Part shown: positions 17,662 to 27,531 of the stretch, in pieces
How the letters are laid out: each line of letters opens with the position of its first letter
Position numbering within the stretch: position 1 is the stretch's first letter
Assembly: GCF_900116625.1 (NCBI RefSeq)
Contig: NZ_FPBE01000001.1
Location: forward strand, 1-64,000
Source of the DNA: Idiomarina abyssalis
GTDB lineage: Bacteria > Pseudomonadota > Gammaproteobacteria > Enterobacterales > Alteromonadaceae
Direction of reading: 5' to 3'
Length of the DNA: 64,000 nucleotides
Position numbers and translations under genes: made by a program
Notes under the pieces: generated by a model
Seen by the model: the letters and a program-made list of their open reading frames with translations, nothing else
Databases searched by the model: none
Told to the model about the DNA's origin: nothing

Positions 17662-17677
17662 GTTGACAATTGTCAAC
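17662..17677. promoter_or_regulatory. Perfect 16-bp palindrome, likely operator
   Basis: GTTGACAATTGTCAAC is self-complementary over all 16 bp and contains a TTGACA -35-like hexamer. It lies 11 bp before the ATG of the toxin-like gene. The position fits an operator through which the helix-turn-helix partner represses its own operon. Confidence 0.65.
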
Positions 17678-17688
17678 GGTTGATTAAT

Positions 17689-17922
17689 ATGGAGTCTGGT
17701 ATCAAAAAACACCCGAATAAGGAAATTCAGGCAGCCATTGACTTCGCTTTAGTCTATGGCTGGACGTTTAAGCTGAGTAAAGGTCATGCTTTTGGGCGCT
17801 TAAAGTGTGGGAAGGGGCATCGGCAACACCAAATTAGTGTTTGGTCAACGCCACGAAACCCATATAACCACGCCAAGCAAATAGTTCGACAAGTCATTGC
17901 CTGCGAGGAGTTAACTAAATGA
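17689..17922 (+). CDS. Small HicA-like (toxin-like) protein
   Basis: A 77-aa basic protein. The pattern GW-x5-KGHAFGRLKC, then HQISVWSTPRNPYNHAKQI, resembles small HicA/dsRBD-like proteins: a glycine-tryptophan turn, then a histidine and a basic strand that in HicA toxins bind and cut mRNA. I recognise the pattern, not a named family. The ATG at 17689 is chosen over a TTG at 17680 that abuts the palindrome; neither has a good ribosome-binding site. It overlaps the next gene by 4 bp (ATGA), a typical toxin-antitoxin arrangement. Function is inferred. Confidence 0.65.
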   Translation: MESGIKKHPNKEIQAAIDFALVYGWTFKLSKGHAFGRLKCGKGHRQHQISVWSTPRNPYNHAKQIVRQVIACEELTK

Positions 17923-18455
17923 ACACCTACAATTTTTCTCTTGTCTTAGGTGGTATTTCCAACCGCACTCCGCTGTTGGAAGACAAGCTTTATAGCGCGG
18001 GTTGTGATGATGCATTGGTGTGCTTCTATGGCTCAACAGTTTATTTGCAGTTCGACCGGGAAGCGAAAAGCTTTCAGGACGCGGTGCTGTCGGCCATTCA
18101 ACAGGTGGAATCATTGAGCGACTGTCGAGTAACAGCAGTTGATGCAGGTGGTTACGTCGGTATTAGTGATATTGCGGAGCGAAGCGACTTAACTAAGCAG
18201 TCTATTTCTTTGTTAAAAGAGGGTAAGAGAGGGAGTGGTGATTTTCCATCGCCTTTATATCGTTTAACAGGTAAACAGCCATTATGGCAATGGAGTGAAG
18301 TGGCTGAGTGGTTGGCCAGCTATGAGAAAATTCCGAAGCAGTTAGCGGAGCACGCAGAGCTTGTCAATAACCTGAACTTAGCCTTGCAGTTAAGAGACAA
18401 TAAAGTGCGTACAAAGGTGGGGGAGCTAATGGAAGCCTTACCAAATAAACATTAG
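17919..18455 (+). CDS. Helix-turn-helix protein, putative antitoxin/regulator
   Basis: A 178-aa protein. The first 70 residues are a predicted alpha/beta domain (FSLVLGGISNRTPLLEDKL, then DALVCFYGSTVYLQFDRE). A helix-turn-helix follows at about 86-112 (VGISDIAERSDLTKQSISLLKEGKRG), then the SPLYRLTGKQPLWQWSEVAEWL segment seen in a widespread but poorly described family of DNA-binding proteins. Overlapping by 4 bp with the HicA-like gene and lying behind a perfect palindrome, it is probably the antitoxin/autorepressor. Neutralising activity is inference. A bidirectional terminator follows. Confidence 0.7.
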   Translation: MNTYNFSLVLGGISNRTPLLEDKLYSAGCDDALVCFYGSTVYLQFDREAKSFQDAVLSAIQQVESLSDCRVTAVDAGGYVGISDIAERSDLTKQSISLLKEGKRGSGDFPSPLYRLTGKQPLWQWSEVAEWLASYEKIPKQLAEHAELVNNLNLALQLRDNKVRTKVGELMEALPNKH

Positions 18456-18460
18456 ACACA

Positions 18461-18490
18461 AAAAAACCGGCTCAAAAGCCGGTTTTTCTT
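18461..18490. terminator. Bidirectional rho-independent terminator
   Basis: AACCGGCT-CAAA-AGCCGGTT flanked by an A-run on the left and a T-run on the right. It can serve both the plus-strand helix-turn-helix gene and the minus-strand rpsT, which converge here. Confidence 0.88.
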
Positions 18491-18523
18491 TCCCTGCGCC
18501 TAAGCCCAGGTCAGTAATTCTTC

Positions 18524-18784
18524 TTACAGTGCTTTGATCTTAGCATTCAAACGGCTTTTATGACGTGCCGCTTTGTTTTTGCTGATAAGACCTTTAGTTG
18601 CGTAACTGTCCAGCATTGGGGTTACGTCTTTCATTGCAGTGTTTGCTGCATCTTTGTCTTTCTTTTCAATAGCTGCGATTACACGTTTAAGGTAAGTACG
18701 CATCATTGAACGACGGCTTGCATTGTGGCGGCGATTTTTCTCGGCCTGAATCGCACGCTTTTTAGCAGACTTAATGTTAGCCAA
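18524..18784 (-). CDS. rpsT: 30S ribosomal protein S20
   Basis: An 86-aa, strongly basic primary 16S rRNA-binding protein. It starts [21 protein letters not shown] and ends [14 protein letters not shown], both canonical for S20. The start codon is TTG with AGGAG upstream, the same unusual start used by enterobacterial rpsT, where it is tied to autoregulation. Divergent from murJ, as in many gammaproteobacteria. Confidence 0.98.
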   Translation of the reverse strand: MANIKSAKKRAIQAEKNRRHNASRRSMMRTYLKRVIAAIEKKDKDAANTAMKDVTPMLDSYATKGLISKNKAARHKSRLNAKIKAL

Positions 18785-18977
18785 GGTGAACTCCTAAATT
18801 CATTAACAGAACGCTTCTCTTATAAAGGCCGCAGATTATGCCTTTTCTGCTGTAAAAGTCAACAGCGAAAAGGGAAAAACTCACCGCTTTAAGTCAGGTT
18901 TTGATAAAATAGCATCCACCATTGGTCTCAGTTACAATCAAAAACAGAAACTTAGCTGTCAGCCGAAAGGATCTCTC

Positions 18978-20540
18978 TTGTCAAAAGCTTTGCTCCGTTC
19001 AGGATTTATCGTCAGTGCTATGACTCTTATATCGCGCGTATTGGGTTTGGTGCGCGATGTGGTCATTGCCAACCTGATGGGGGCTGGTGCTGCAGCGGAT
19101 GTTTTCTTCTTCGCGAATAAAATCCCTAATTTTTTACGCCGGCTTTTTGCCGAAGGCGCTTTCGCGCAGGCGTTTGTGCCGGTATTGACTGAATACAAGC
19201 AAGGGAAAGAACTACCTGAACAGCAACTGCTGATTGCCCGAGTTTCGGGCACTTTAGGCACCATTGTTACTGTGGTAACCCTATTCGGTGTGGTTGCGTC
19301 TCCGGTGGTCGCTGCGCTTTTTGGTATGGGTTGGTTTTTAGACTGGTGGAATGATGGTCCGCAAGGAGACAAATTCGTGCTAGCCAGTGACTTACTCCGC
19401 ATTACTTTTCCCTACTTATGGTTTATTAGTTTTACCGCCATGGCCGGTGCCATACTTAATACGCTGGGCAAGTTTGCGGTGGCGGCTTTCACCCCAGTCT
19501 TTCTGAATGTCGCCATTATTGCGGCGGCTATCTGGTTGGCGCCGCAACTGGAGCAACCAGAATACGGACTGGCTTGGGGCGTATTTTTTGGTGGCTTGAT
19601 TCAGCTTTTATTTCAGTTGCCGTTTCTTAAAAAAGCCGGGTTGCTGGTTAAGCCCCAATGGGGCTGGAAAGATCCAGGCGTAACCAAAATTCGCAAACTG
19701 ATGTTACCGGCTATCTTTGGTGTATCGGTTAGCCAAATTAATTTGCTGCTGGATACCCTCATTGCCAGCTTCTTAATGACAGGCTCCATTAGCTGGCTTT
19801 ATTACTCCGACCGCTTGCTGGAGTTTCCGCTGGGTCTGTTTGGCATTGCCATTGCTACGGTTATTCTGCCGGCGCTTTCTTCACGGCACGTGGACCAGTC
19901 AAAAGAAAACTTCAGTTCCACGCTCGACTGGGGCATTCGTATGGTGCTGTTGCTGGGTGTACCGGCCATGGCGGGGCTTTTTGTATTAGCAGAGCCCATG
20001 CTTATGGTGTTGTTCATGCACGGCGCCTTCAGCCCGGACGACGCACGCATGGCGTCTTACAGTCTTATGGCCTATTCCACCGGCTTACTGAGCTTTATGT
20101 TGGTAAAGGTTCTGGCAACGGGCTTCTACTCCCGGCAGGATACTAAGCGACCGGTCAAGTACGGTATTATTGCTATGGCGGCAAACATGGTGTTTAACAT
20201 TGCTTTGGCCATTCCTTTTAGTTATGTCGGATTAGCCCTGGCAACGGCAGCCTCTGCGGCTATTAACGCAGGTTTATTGGGCGTTACTTTATGGCGCGAA
20301 GGCGTGCTGAAAAAGCAACCGGGAACCGGACGCTTTATACTCCAGGTACTGTTTGCCACCACGGCGATGATAGCGGGTGTGCTCTGGTTAAGTCCGGATA
20401 TTGCTACCTGGCGGACCAGCTCTCTAGTTGAGCGACCCTGGCTTTTGGCGCAGGTGATTGGGTTCGGCGCGCTGATTTATATTGCTGTGCTTGTAATAAC
20501 GGGGATGAGGCCACGACATTTCCGTGCGCGCGAGTACTGA
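18978..20540 (+). CDS. murJ: Lipid II flippase MurJ (MviN)
   Basis: A 520-aa inner-membrane protein of the MOP superfamily, with about 14 hydrophobic segments, that flips lipid II for peptidoglycan synthesis. The conserved N-terminus reads TLISRVLGLVRDVVIANLMGAG, followed by the family motif FFFANKIPNFLRRLFAEGAFAQAF. It starts at TTG with AAAGGA upstream. First plus-strand gene of the murJ-ribF-ileS-lspA-fkpB-ispH housekeeping block, which is a common gammaproteobacterial order. Confidence 0.97.
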   Translation: MSKALLRSGFIVSAMTLISRVLGLVRDVVIANLMGAGAAADVFFFANKIPNFLRRLFAEGAFAQAFVPVLTEYKQGKELPEQQLLIARVSGTLGTIVTVVTLFGVVASPVVAALFGMGWFLDWWNDGPQGDKFVLASDLLRITFPYLWFISFTAMAGAILNTLGKFAVAAFTPVFLNVAIIAAAIWLAPQLEQPEYGLAWGVFFGGLIQLLFQLPFLKKAGLLVKPQWGWKDPGVTKIRKLMLPAIFGVSVSQINLLLDTLIASFLMTGSISWLYYSDRLLEFPLGLFGIAIATVILPALSSRHVDQSKENFSSTLDWGIRMVLLLGVPAMAGLFVLAEPMLMVLFMHGAFSPDDARMASYSLMAYSTGLLSFMLVKVLATGFYSRQDTKRPVKYGIIAMAANMVFNIALAIPFSYVGLALATAASAAINAGLLGVTLWREGVLKKQPGTGRFILQVLFATTAMIAGVLWLSPDIATWRTSSLVERPWLLAQVIGFGALIYIAVLVITGMRPRHFRAREY

Positions 20541-20601
20541 TTATCGCTTCAGTATCAGTTATAATCGCGTCTTTTCCGGAAAACATTAAGATTGTGCGGG
20601 C

Positions 20602-21540
20602 ATGGAACTGATTCGCGGTACTCATAACCTAAGAGCTGAGCATAACGGCTGTGTGTTGACCATCGGTAACTTTGATGGTGTTCATCTGGGCCATCAGGCG
20701 GTATTGAGTCAGGTCCGTGAAAAAGCGCAGCAGCTGGGTGTCCCTTCAGCGGTAATGACCTTTGAGCCGCAACCGCAAGAGCTTTTTCAACCTGAAAAAG
20801 CCCCTGCACGGCTAACCAATTGGCGTGAAAAGTATCTCGCTCTACAGGCTCAAAATGTCGACCGACATATTGTCATTGAATTTAATAAGAAGTTTGCCAG
20901 TCAGCCGGCTCGTGAGTTTATTGAGCAGACTTTGGTTGGCAAGCTGGGTGTTAAGTTTCTGGTGGTAGGCGACGATTTTCGTTTTGGCTATAAACGTGAA
21001 GGCGACTTTGAGTTGCTGCAAAATGCCGGTAAAGAGCTGGGTTTTGAAGTGGTGGACACGCGCAGTTATCGCCAGCAGCAACAGCGCGTAAGCAGCACCG
21101 CCATACGCCAGGCATTAGAGCAAGGCGACTTTGATCTGGCGGAACAAATGCTGGGCCGGCCTTATCAAATGTGCGGGAAAGTCGTACACGGGCGAAAGAA
21201 TGGTCGAACTATTGGTTTTCCTACCGCTAACGTGCCGCTAAAGCGCTTAAAAAGCCCGCTACACGGGGTTTTCGCGGTAACCGCTCAACTTGGTAAGGGC
21301 GGAAAAACCTATTCCGGTGTCGCTAACTTAGGAACCCGGCCAACATTAAATGGCGACGAAGTACAGCTGGAGGTGCATTTGTTTGAGTTTTCAGGCAATC
21401 TGTACGGTCAGCAGATGACGGTCACGCCAGTGGCCAAATTGCGTAACGAGCAACGGTTTGCGTCGTTACAGCACTTACAAGAACAAATTGAAAAAGATGC
21501 CGCCCGCGCACGTGATGCATTAGCGTGCCGGAGTCAGTAA
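20602..21540 (+). CDS. ribF: Bifunctional riboflavin kinase / FAD synthetase
   Basis: A 312-aa enzyme making FMN and FAD from riboflavin. The N-terminal nucleotidyltransferase has TIGNFDGVHLGHQAVL (about 21-36) and the VVGDDFRFGYKREGDF segment. The C-terminal flavokinase domain (about 185-310) includes GRTIGFPTANVPL and SGVANLGTRPTLNG. It lies between murJ and ileS, its usual place. Confidence 0.97.
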   Translation: MELIRGTHNLRAEHNGCVLTIGNFDGVHLGHQAVLSQVREKAQQLGVPSAVMTFEPQPQELFQPEKAPARLTNWREKYLALQAQNVDRHIVIEFNKKFASQPAREFIEQTLVGKLGVKFLVVGDDFRFGYKREGDFELLQNAGKELGFEVVDTRSYRQQQQRVSSTAIRQALEQGDFDLAEQMLGRPYQMCGKVVHGRKNGRTIGFPTANVPLKRLKSPLHGVFAVTAQLGKGGKTYSGVANLGTRPTLNGDEVQLEVHLFEFSGNLYGQQMTVTPVAKLRNEQRFASLQHLQEQIEKDAARARDALACRSQ

Positions 21541-21566
21541 CTATGCGGAAATGGAAACAGTGACCC

Positions 21567-24401
21567 ATGAGTGATTACAAACACACCTTAAACTTGCCAG
21601 ACACAGCGTTCCCTATGCGCGGTAACCTGGCTCAGCGCGAGCCAAAAATGCTGGAGCAGTGGTATGAGGCTGACCTGTACGGTCAAATTCGTCAAGCTAA
21701 AGCGGGCAAGCCTAAATTTATTCTGCACGACGGCCCTCCGTATGCGAACGGGCAAATTCACATTGGTCACGCCGTAAATAAAATTTTAAAAGACGTTATT
21801 GTTAAGGCAAAAACCTTAAGCGGCTTTGATGCGCCTTATGTACCGGGCTGGGACTGCCATGGTCTGCCCATTGAGTTGCAGGTAGAAAAAAAGCACGGTA
21901 AGCCGGGTAAAAAATTAAACCTGGCAGAATTTCGTGAAAAATGTCGCGAATATGCCATGACCCAAATTGATCAGCAACGCACAGACTTTAAACGTCTGGG
22001 CGTTTTAGGTGACTGGGATAACCCTTACCTGACCATGAATTTTAAGCAGGAAGCGGACAGTGTTAGGGCTTTGGCAAAAATCATTGATAATGGTCATTTG
22101 CACCAGGGCTTTAAGCCGGTTCACTGGTGTACAGACTGTGGCTCAGCGCTGGCTGAAGCGGAAGTGGAATATCAGGACAAAAACTCACCGGCTATTGATG
22201 TGCGTTTACCGGTTGCAGCAACGGCGGAAACCGTCGAACGTTTCAGCACGCCGGAAGGGCATGTCGGTGAAGGCGATGTCAGCATGGTTATCTGGACCAC
22301 GACTCCGTGGACCATTCCTGCTAACCGCGCTGTTACTCTGGCAGAAGGGCTTGAGTATACGTTAGTGCAGATTGAAGCCGGCGATGACCAGCCTGCAGAG
22401 CGAGTAATTCTTGCTGATGATTTGGTTAACGACTGCATGGAGCGCTGGAATATTACCCACTACCACAAACTGGGCTTCTGCAAAGGTAAAGACTTAGAAG
22501 GTCTGCAGCTACAGCATCCGTTGTTTGAGTTGCAGGTGCCGGTAATACTGGGCGACCACGTAACGACTGAAAGTGGTACCGGTTGTGTGCATACAGCGCC
22601 AGGGCATGGTGTCGATGACTTTCTGGTAGGCCAACGTTACGGTATTGAAGTTTATAACCCGGTTGGTGATAACGGTGTGTACAAAGACGATACGCCACTG
22701 TTTGCCGGGCAGCATGTATTTAAAGCAAACGAGCCTATTGTCGACAAGCTCCGTGAGGTCGGTAACTTGATGCATGCAGAAAGCTACCGTCACTCATACC
22801 CGCATTGCTGGCGCCACAAAACGCCAATTATTTTCCGTGCAACGCCGCAATGGTTTATCAGCATGGACAAGAAAGGTTTGCGTGCCGGTGCGTTAGATCA
22901 AATCAAAAAAGTGGGCTGGTTCCCTGAGTGGGGACAAAGCCGCATTGAATCTATGGTAGAAGGGCGCCCGGACTGGTGTATTTCACGTCAACGCACCTGG
23001 GGTAACCCCATTGCTATTTTCGTCAATCGCGAGACCGATGAGCTTCATCCAAACACGCTGGAGCTGATGGAAAAGGTCGCTCAGCTTATTGAAAAAGAAG
23101 GTGTTCAGGCGTGGTTTGATTTAGAGCCGGAAACGCTGCTGGGCGATGAAGCTGACAAATACCGCAAAGTAACCGACACGTTAGATGTCTGGTTTGACTC
23201 GGGTGTTACGCATCACTGCGTACTGCGTGAGTTTGATGGCCTGCGCTGGCCCGCTGACTTATATTTAGAAGGTTCGGATCAACACAGGGGCTGGTTCCAG
23301 AGCTCGCTGGTCACTGGTGTGGCTATGTATAACGAAGCGCCGTATCACCAGGTTCTGACTCACGGCTTTACTGTGGATGCACAGGGCCGCAAGATGTCGA
23401 AGTCTATCGGGAACGTAGTTGCTCCGCAGGACGTGATGAATAAGCTGGGTGGCGATATTCTGCGCTTATGGGTTGCATCAGCAGATTATTCCGGCGAAAT
23501 GACGGTTTCTGATGAAATCCTTAAACGCTCTGCGGATGCGTATCGTCGCATTCGTAATACGTCGCGCTTTTTATTAGCGAACTTAACCGGTTTTGACCCT
23601 AAAACGGACTTAGTTGCCAGAGAAGATATGGTTGAACTGGACCGCTGGATTGTGGGTCGGGCCGCGGACTTGCAGAAAGAACTGCTGGAAGCCTACGACA
23701 ACTATCAGTTCCATAGCGTAGTGCAGAAGCTTATGCATTTTTGCTCAATTGAACTGGGCAGTTTCTATCTGGACATCATTAAAGACCGTCAGTACACCGC
23801 AAAGTCGGAAGGACTGGCTCGTCGTTCTTGCCAGACAGCGCTGTATCATATTGCTGAGGCACTGGTGCGCTGGATGGCGCCAATTTGTAGCTTTACTGCT
23901 CAGGAAATTTGGGACTTGCTGCCGAACGAGCGCAGTCAGTATGTCTTTACCGAAAACTGGTATCAGGGCTTTGATAAATTTGCCGGTGTGAAAGACGATG
24001 AAAACGCTTTCTGGATGCAGTTGCTGGAAATTCGTGACGTGGTTAATCAGGCATTGGAGCAGTCACGCCGTAACGAGGTTATTGGTGGTTCATTACAGGC
24101 CGAAGTGACCTTGTATGCTGATGACAAGCTGGCGACCTCTCTGAACCGTTTAGGTGAAGAACTGCGTTTTGCACTGCTGACATCAGAAGCGCAAGTGGCT
24201 TCTATTAATGATGCACCTGACGACGCAGTTAAAGCTGAAAAAATGCCGTTGGCGGTTAGTGTGACGAAGTCGGAATACAAGAAGTGCGAGCGTTGCTGGC
24301 ATCATCGCCAAGAGGTTGGCACATTAGAGAGCCATGCCGATTTATGCCAGCGTTGTGTAACTAATATTGAAGGTGAAGGTGAGGAGCGTCGTTTTGCCTG
24401 A
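21567..24401 (+). CDS. ileS: Isoleucyl-tRNA synthetase
   Basis: A 944-aa class I aminoacyl-tRNA synthetase. HIGH is at 65-68 and KMSKS at about 609-613. The large CP1 editing domain lies between them, and [17 protein letters not shown] is conserved. The C-terminal zinc site uses CERCW (from residue 907) and CQRC. Length matches the bacterial type I IleRS. Its last codons overlap the lspA start, giving an ileS-lspA pair as in E. coli. Confidence 0.98.
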   Translation: MSDYKHTLNLPDTAFPMRGNLAQREPKMLEQWYEADLYGQIRQAKAGKPKFILHDGPPYANGQIHIGHAVNKILKDVIVKAKTLSGFDAPYVPGWDCHGLPIELQVEKKHGKPGKKLNLAEFREKCREYAMTQIDQQRTDFKRLGVLGDWDNPYLTMNFKQEADSVRALAKIIDNGHLHQGFKPVHWCTDCGSALAEAEVEYQDKNSPAIDVRLPVAATAETVERFSTPEGHVGEGDVSMVIWTTTPWTIPANRAVTLAEGLEYTLVQIEAGDDQPAERVILADDLVNDCMERWNITHYHKLGFCKGKDLEGLQLQHPLFELQVPVILGDHVTTESGTGCVHTAPGHGVDDFLVGQRYGIEVYNPVGDNGVYKDDTPLFAGQHVFKANEPIVDKLREVGNLMHAESYRHSYPHCWRHKTPIIFRATPQWFISMDKKGLRAGALDQIKKVGWFPEWGQSRIESMVEGRPDWCISRQRTWGNPIAIFVNRETDELHPNTLELMEKVAQLIEKEGVQAWFDLEPETLLGDEADKYRKVTDTLDVWFDSGVTHHCVLREFDGLRWPADLYLEGSDQHRGWFQSSLVTGVAMYNEAPYHQVLTHGFTVDAQGRKMSKSIGNVVAPQDVMNKLGGDILRLWVASADYSGEMTVSDEILKRSADAYRRIRNTSRFLLANLTGFDPKTDLVAREDMVELDRWIVGRAADLQKELLEAYDNYQFHSVVQKLMHFCSIELGSFYLDIIKDRQYTAKSEGLARRSCQTALYHIAEALVRWMAPICSFTAQEIWDLLPNERSQYVFTENWYQGFDKFAGVKDDENAFWMQLLEIRDVVNQALEQSRRNEVIGGSLQAEVTLYADDKLATSLNRLGEELRFALLTSEAQVASINDAPDDAVKAEKMPLAVSVTKSEYKKCERCWHHRQEVGTLESHADLCQRCVTNIEGEGEERRFA

Positions 24402-24921
24402 TTTTGCTAACCAGACTAACCGTGCAACCGGGCTACGTTTTTTGTGGCTAACCTTGTTGCTGGTGGTTGTTGATCAAATTACGAAGATTTGGGTTGCAGG
24501 TGAATTTGAGCTTTACGAAAGCCGGGTTGTTATTGAAGGCTTATTTAACTTCACCTACGTGCACAACTATGGTGCCGCATTTAGCTTTTTAAGTGACGGT
24601 GGTGGTTGGCAGCGTTGGTTCTTCACCGTTATCGCTATTGCTATTAGTGCTGTTTTGCTTATCTGGATGCGTCGTAACCCGGTAGGCTTGTGGCGCCAGA
24701 ACCTGGCCTTTTCGCTGATTCTGGCAGGGGCTATTGGTAATGTAGCTGACCGTTTAATGTACGGCTATGTCATCGACTTTTTTGATGTGCACTATCAGGG
24801 GTGGCATTGGCCGGCCTTTAACGTAGCGGACATGGCTATTACTATTGGTGCTGCACTCATGTTGCTGGAAGCTTTTTTTGATAACCGTCGGGATAAAGCT
24901 GAAGACGGTCACAAGCAGTAA
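24394..24921 (+). CDS. lspA: Lipoprotein signal peptidase (signal peptidase II)
   Basis: A 175-aa inner-membrane aspartyl protease that removes signal peptides from diacylated prolipoproteins. Four hydrophobic segments are visible. The catalytic aspartates lie in [15 protein letters not shown] and [12 protein letters not shown]. The TTG at 24394 is preferred because GAGGAG precedes it at 7-bp spacing, giving an 8-bp overlap with ileS; an upstream in-frame TTG at 24367 would add residues lacking family similarity. Confidence 0.94.
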   Translation: MPDFANQTNRATGLRFLWLTLLLVVVDQITKIWVAGEFELYESRVVIEGLFNFTYVHNYGAAFSFLSDGGGWQRWFFTVIAIAISAVLLIWMRRNPVGLWRQNLAFSLILAGAIGNVADRLMYGYVIDFFDVHYQGWHWPAFNVADMAITIGAALMLLEAFFDNRRDKAEDGHKQ

Positions 24922-24931
24922 GGAGTTTCGT

Positions 24932-25372
24932 TTGAGTCGTTTACCTATTGAGCACGGACGTGAAGTGGTTATGCACTTTACCATTAAACTTGCCGATGGT
25001 TCGGTTGCGGACAGCACCAAAATGTCTGGCAAGCCAGCGAAGTTTCGTATGGGCGATGGCAGCCTGACGGAAAACTTTGAAGCTTGTCTGGTAGGCCTGC
25101 GTGAAGGCGCCGAGCGTGAATTCACATTAGAGCCCAAAGACGCTTTTGGCGAACCCAACCCGGACAACTACTACTATGTCGACTCGGCAAAGTTTAGCGA
25201 CGAAACAAAACCGGAAGTTGGCGCTATTTTGGCGTTTACTCAACCTGATGGTACCGATTTACCGGGAATTGTTCGTAAAATTGAAGGTCCAACAGTGACC
25301 ATCGATTTTAATCATCCGTTAGCCGGACAAACGGTGATTTTTGAAGTAGAAATTATCAGCGTTGAGCCGTGA
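24932..25372 (+). CDS. fkpB: FKBP-type peptidyl-prolyl isomerase FkpB (SlpA)
   Basis: A 146-aa SlyD/SlpA-like isomerase with an FKBP fold (VVMHFTIKLADGSVADST, then LVGLREGAEREFTLEPKDAFGEP) and an inserted flap domain that assists protein folding. Start chosen at TTG 24932 because AAGGAG stands 6 bp upstream and the protein then begins at the usual family position. It follows lspA by 10 bp and precedes ispH, the conserved lspA-fkpB-ispH order. Confidence 0.93.
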   Translation: MSRLPIEHGREVVMHFTIKLADGSVADSTKMSGKPAKFRMGDGSLTENFEACLVGLREGAEREFTLEPKDAFGEPNPDNYYYVDSAKFSDETKPEVGAILAFTQPDGTDLPGIVRKIEGPTVTIDFNHPLAGQTVIFEVEIISVEP

Positions 25373-25405
25373 CTGGTTAAACAAGCGGGCTGAGCGCAGG
25401 AGGAA

Positions 25406-26353
25406 ATGATGCAGATTTTGTTGGCGAACCCACGTGGCTTTTGTGCCGGAGTTGATCGCGCTATTACTATCGTCGAGCGGGCCCTGGAAATATTCGAGCC
25501 GCCGATTTATGTGCGTCACGAAGTGGTTCACAACAAGTATGTCGTCAGCAAGCTGCGCGATGCCGGTGCGGTATTTGTGGAAGAGTTGCACGAAGTGCCG
25601 GACGACCAAATCGTTATTTTTAGCGCCCATGGCGTTTCTCAGGCGGTCAGACAAGAAGCCAAAGATCGCGGTTTGAGGGTGTTTGATGCCACTTGTCCAT
25701 TGGTAACCAAGGTTCATATGGAAGTGACGCGTGCCAGTCGAAAGGGACATGAATGTGCACTCATTGGCCATGCGGGACACCCGGAAGTTGAAGGCACCAT
25801 GGGTCAGTATAAGAACGCCGATGGTGGTATCTACTTAGTTGAGTCGCCTGAAGACGTGAATAAACTGGAAGTGAAAGACTCGAAAAACCTCCATTATATG
25901 AGTCAGACAACCTTGTCGGTTGATGACACCGCCGATGTTATTGAGGCTTTGCGTCAGAAGTTTCCTGACATTAATGGTCCACGTAAGGACGACATCTGCT
26001 ACGCCACCCAAAACAGGCAGGATGCGGTGCGTGAATTAGCCAGTGATGCCGATGTTATGTTAGTTGTGGGCGCACGCAATAGCTCAAACTCAAACCGCTT
26101 ACGCGAGCTTTCAGAGAAAATGGGAACTCCGGCTTATCTAATTGATGATGCCAGTTGCATCGACAAAGCCTGGTTAGAAGGTCACGATAAAGTTGCGGTA
26201 ACCGCTGGCGCTTCTGCACCAGAAGTGTTGGTGAAAGAGGTTATTGCTAAACTGCAGGAATGGGGTGGTAAGACCGCCATTGAACTCAGTGGCCGTGAGG
26301 AAAATATCACTTTCTCAATTCCTCCAGAGCTAAGGCCGCACCCGGCAGCATAG
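25406..26353 (+). CDS. ispH: 4-hydroxy-3-methylbut-2-enyl diphosphate reductase
   Basis: A 315-aa [4Fe-4S] enzyme for the last step of the MEP isoprenoid pathway, forming IPP and DMAPP. The three cluster cysteines are in [25 protein letters not shown] and [11 protein letters not shown]. The conserved HGVSQ and glutamate-containing [11 protein letters not shown] motifs are intact. AGGAGG precedes two consecutive ATG codons; the second (25409) is an equally good start. Confidence 0.97.
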   Translation: MMQILLANPRGFCAGVDRAITIVERALEIFEPPIYVRHEVVHNKYVVSKLRDAGAVFVEELHEVPDDQIVIFSAHGVSQAVRQEAKDRGLRVFDATCPLVTKVHMEVTRASRKGHECALIGHAGHPEVEGTMGQYKNADGGIYLVESPEDVNKLEVKDSKNLHYMSQTTLSVDDTADVIEALRQKFPDINGPRKDDICYATQNRQDAVRELASDADVMLVVGARNSSNSNRLRELSEKMGTPAYLIDDASCIDKAWLEGHDKVAVTAGASAPEVLVKEVIAKLQEWGGKTAIELSGREENITFSIPPELRPHPAA

Positions 26354-26466
26354 CGCTAATATCTAGCGCACGAGCGATGCGTTTTAACGTGTCGCTCCTT
26401 CTCACTTTTTCACGCGCAAGCAATTGGGAAGTCTTTGCAAAGCTGATACTTAAGTTATTGCTAATT

Positions 26467-26811
26467 TTATCGAGACAACCAGATTTTCAATAAATACCTA
26501 TTTTTTTCTCCCCAGGTTATTTCAACACCCATAGAAGCGTTGTTTTCGTCTATTGAATTAACATCTGAATGGATAATAAAACCGTTCGAAATGACTTCAG
26601 GTGATGGGGAAGAGCCATTTAACCAGTCAATATGGGTGTCTTGTATATAGCGATTCAAAACTTCGACGGCCTGGGCTTTGCGCTTTGCTTTTTCAATAGC
26701 GCCTAACCCAATCTGAAGCAGCTGCTGACTACTGACAGCCCAAATAGCGACTATTGCAGAAGCAACCAAGGTTTCGGTCAGGGAAAAACCTTTACTTTTG
26801 CGCTGACTCAT
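26467..26811 (-). CDS. PilV-like minor pilin
   Basis: A 114-aa prepilin-like protein. The leader MSQRKSKG is followed by FSLTETLVASAIVAIWAVSS, a class III signal with the cleavage Gly and Glu at mature position 5, processed by PilD. The C-terminal domain is short and has no cysteine pair. It is the last gene of a four-gene minus-strand pilin cluster and overlaps the preceding gene by 20 bp. In type IV pili, minor pilins prime assembly at the inner membrane. Its place in the row fits PilV, but the protein is shorter than typical PilV. Confidence 0.7.
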   Translation of the reverse strand: MSQRKSKGFSLTETLVASAIVAIWAVSSQQLLQIGLGAIEKAKRKAQAVEVLNRYIQDTHIDWLNGSSPSPEVISNGFIIHSDVNSIDENNASMGVEITWGEKNRYLLKIWLSR

Positions 26812-26995
26812 AATGTTCTTTCTGTCGGTTAAAATCGGCTTCTAACTGGCCAGAAAGTACTTGCCACTGATGCTCTTGCTGAGCTTCCAGCATTTGCGCG
26901 TAGAAAAACAGGGCGGCGACGCTTGCGGAGCTTAGACTAATGAGTGTTACTAAGGTGAGTATTAACGCGAATCCTTTCGCTTGCATTGTGAACAT
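26792..26995 (-). CDS. Very small pilin-like protein lacking Glu5
   Basis: A 67-aa protein. The leader MFTMQAKG is followed by FALILTLVTLISLSSASVAAL, hydrophobic as in prepilins but without the glutamate at mature position 5, a PilX/GspK-like trait. The rest is a short charged helix (AQQEHQWQVLSGQLEADFNR). It occupies the place of pilX between the pilW- and pilV-like genes but is far shorter than PilX (about 150-200 aa), so it may be a degenerate or minimal PilX. Confidence 0.6.
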   Translation of the reverse strand: MFTMQAKGFALILTLVTLISLSSASVAALFFYAQMLEAQQEHQWQVLSGQLEADFNRQKEHYESAQK

Positions 26996-27021
26996 CCTTC
27001 TCTGTGGTTAAAAGCAAAGGG

Positions 27022-27531
27022 CTAAGAAAATATCGTTATGCTTCGTTTAAACGGTTGCTCTTGCACGCCGTTTTTAGTGACCCGTGAAATAATCAGTGTA
27101 ATAAACAGCTTTGAGGCGCCGTCAGACACTGACGGAACACTGGTTTCAACCATTAACTCCTGAACCTCAAACTGTGTTTTGTCGGTCAGTGACTGCCAAC
27201 CATACCCTGAACAGTCCAGTGTCATAGGGTTATGCTGTAACTGGGAGTTCCTGACCCGAAAGCCAACCGACCCGCCGCTTTGGGTAGGGAAAATAAAGCA
27301 ATTGCTTTGTGGATTTTGCACACTGCTCGCGATTGTCTGATTCAGGCTTTCAAAGAACTGATAAGAAACGGCTTGCCCACCCAGAATAAATTGTGCACTC
27401 GACACCGCACGAAACTGAGCGCCTTTTTGCCACTGCATTATTTGCTGAGTGGTGATCACAATAATAGAACCAAGTGCAGCAGCAATGAGTACTTCAACCA
27501 AGCTATAGCCATTACTTTTACTAACTAGCAT
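27022..27531 (-). CDS. PilW-like minor pilin
   Basis: A 169-aa prepilin-like protein. The class III signal MLVSKSNG-YSLVEVLIAAALGSIIVITTQ has Glu at mature position 5 and a hydrophobic N-terminal helix. The C-terminal domain has two cysteines (SNCFIFP and MTLDCSGYG) that could form the usual pilin disulfide. It overlaps the upstream FimT-like gene by 7 bp. The order FimT-PilW-X-PilV matches minor-pilin operons of Pseudomonas-type type IV pili, but no pilY1 or pilE follows here. Confidence 0.72.
   Translation of the reverse strand: MLVSKSNGYSLVEVLIAAALGSIIVITTQQIMQWQKGAQFRAVSSAQFILGGQAVSYQFFESLNQTIASSVQNPQSNCFIFPTQSGGSVGFRVRNSQLQHNPMTLDCSGYGWQSLTDKTQFEVQELMVETSVPSVSDGASKLFITLIISRVTKNGVQEQPFKRSITIFS

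Noticed and set aside
24845-24931. Longer fkpB start inside lspA
   Set aside because: The extra residues are the shifted-frame reading of lspA; AAGGAG before TTG 24932 and family alignment support the shorter form.
26354-26466. Hairpins between ispH and the pilin cluster (GCGCTA/TAGCGC and GAGCGA/TCGCTC)
   Set aside because: Stems are short or interrupted and not followed by a T-run; too weak to call a terminator.
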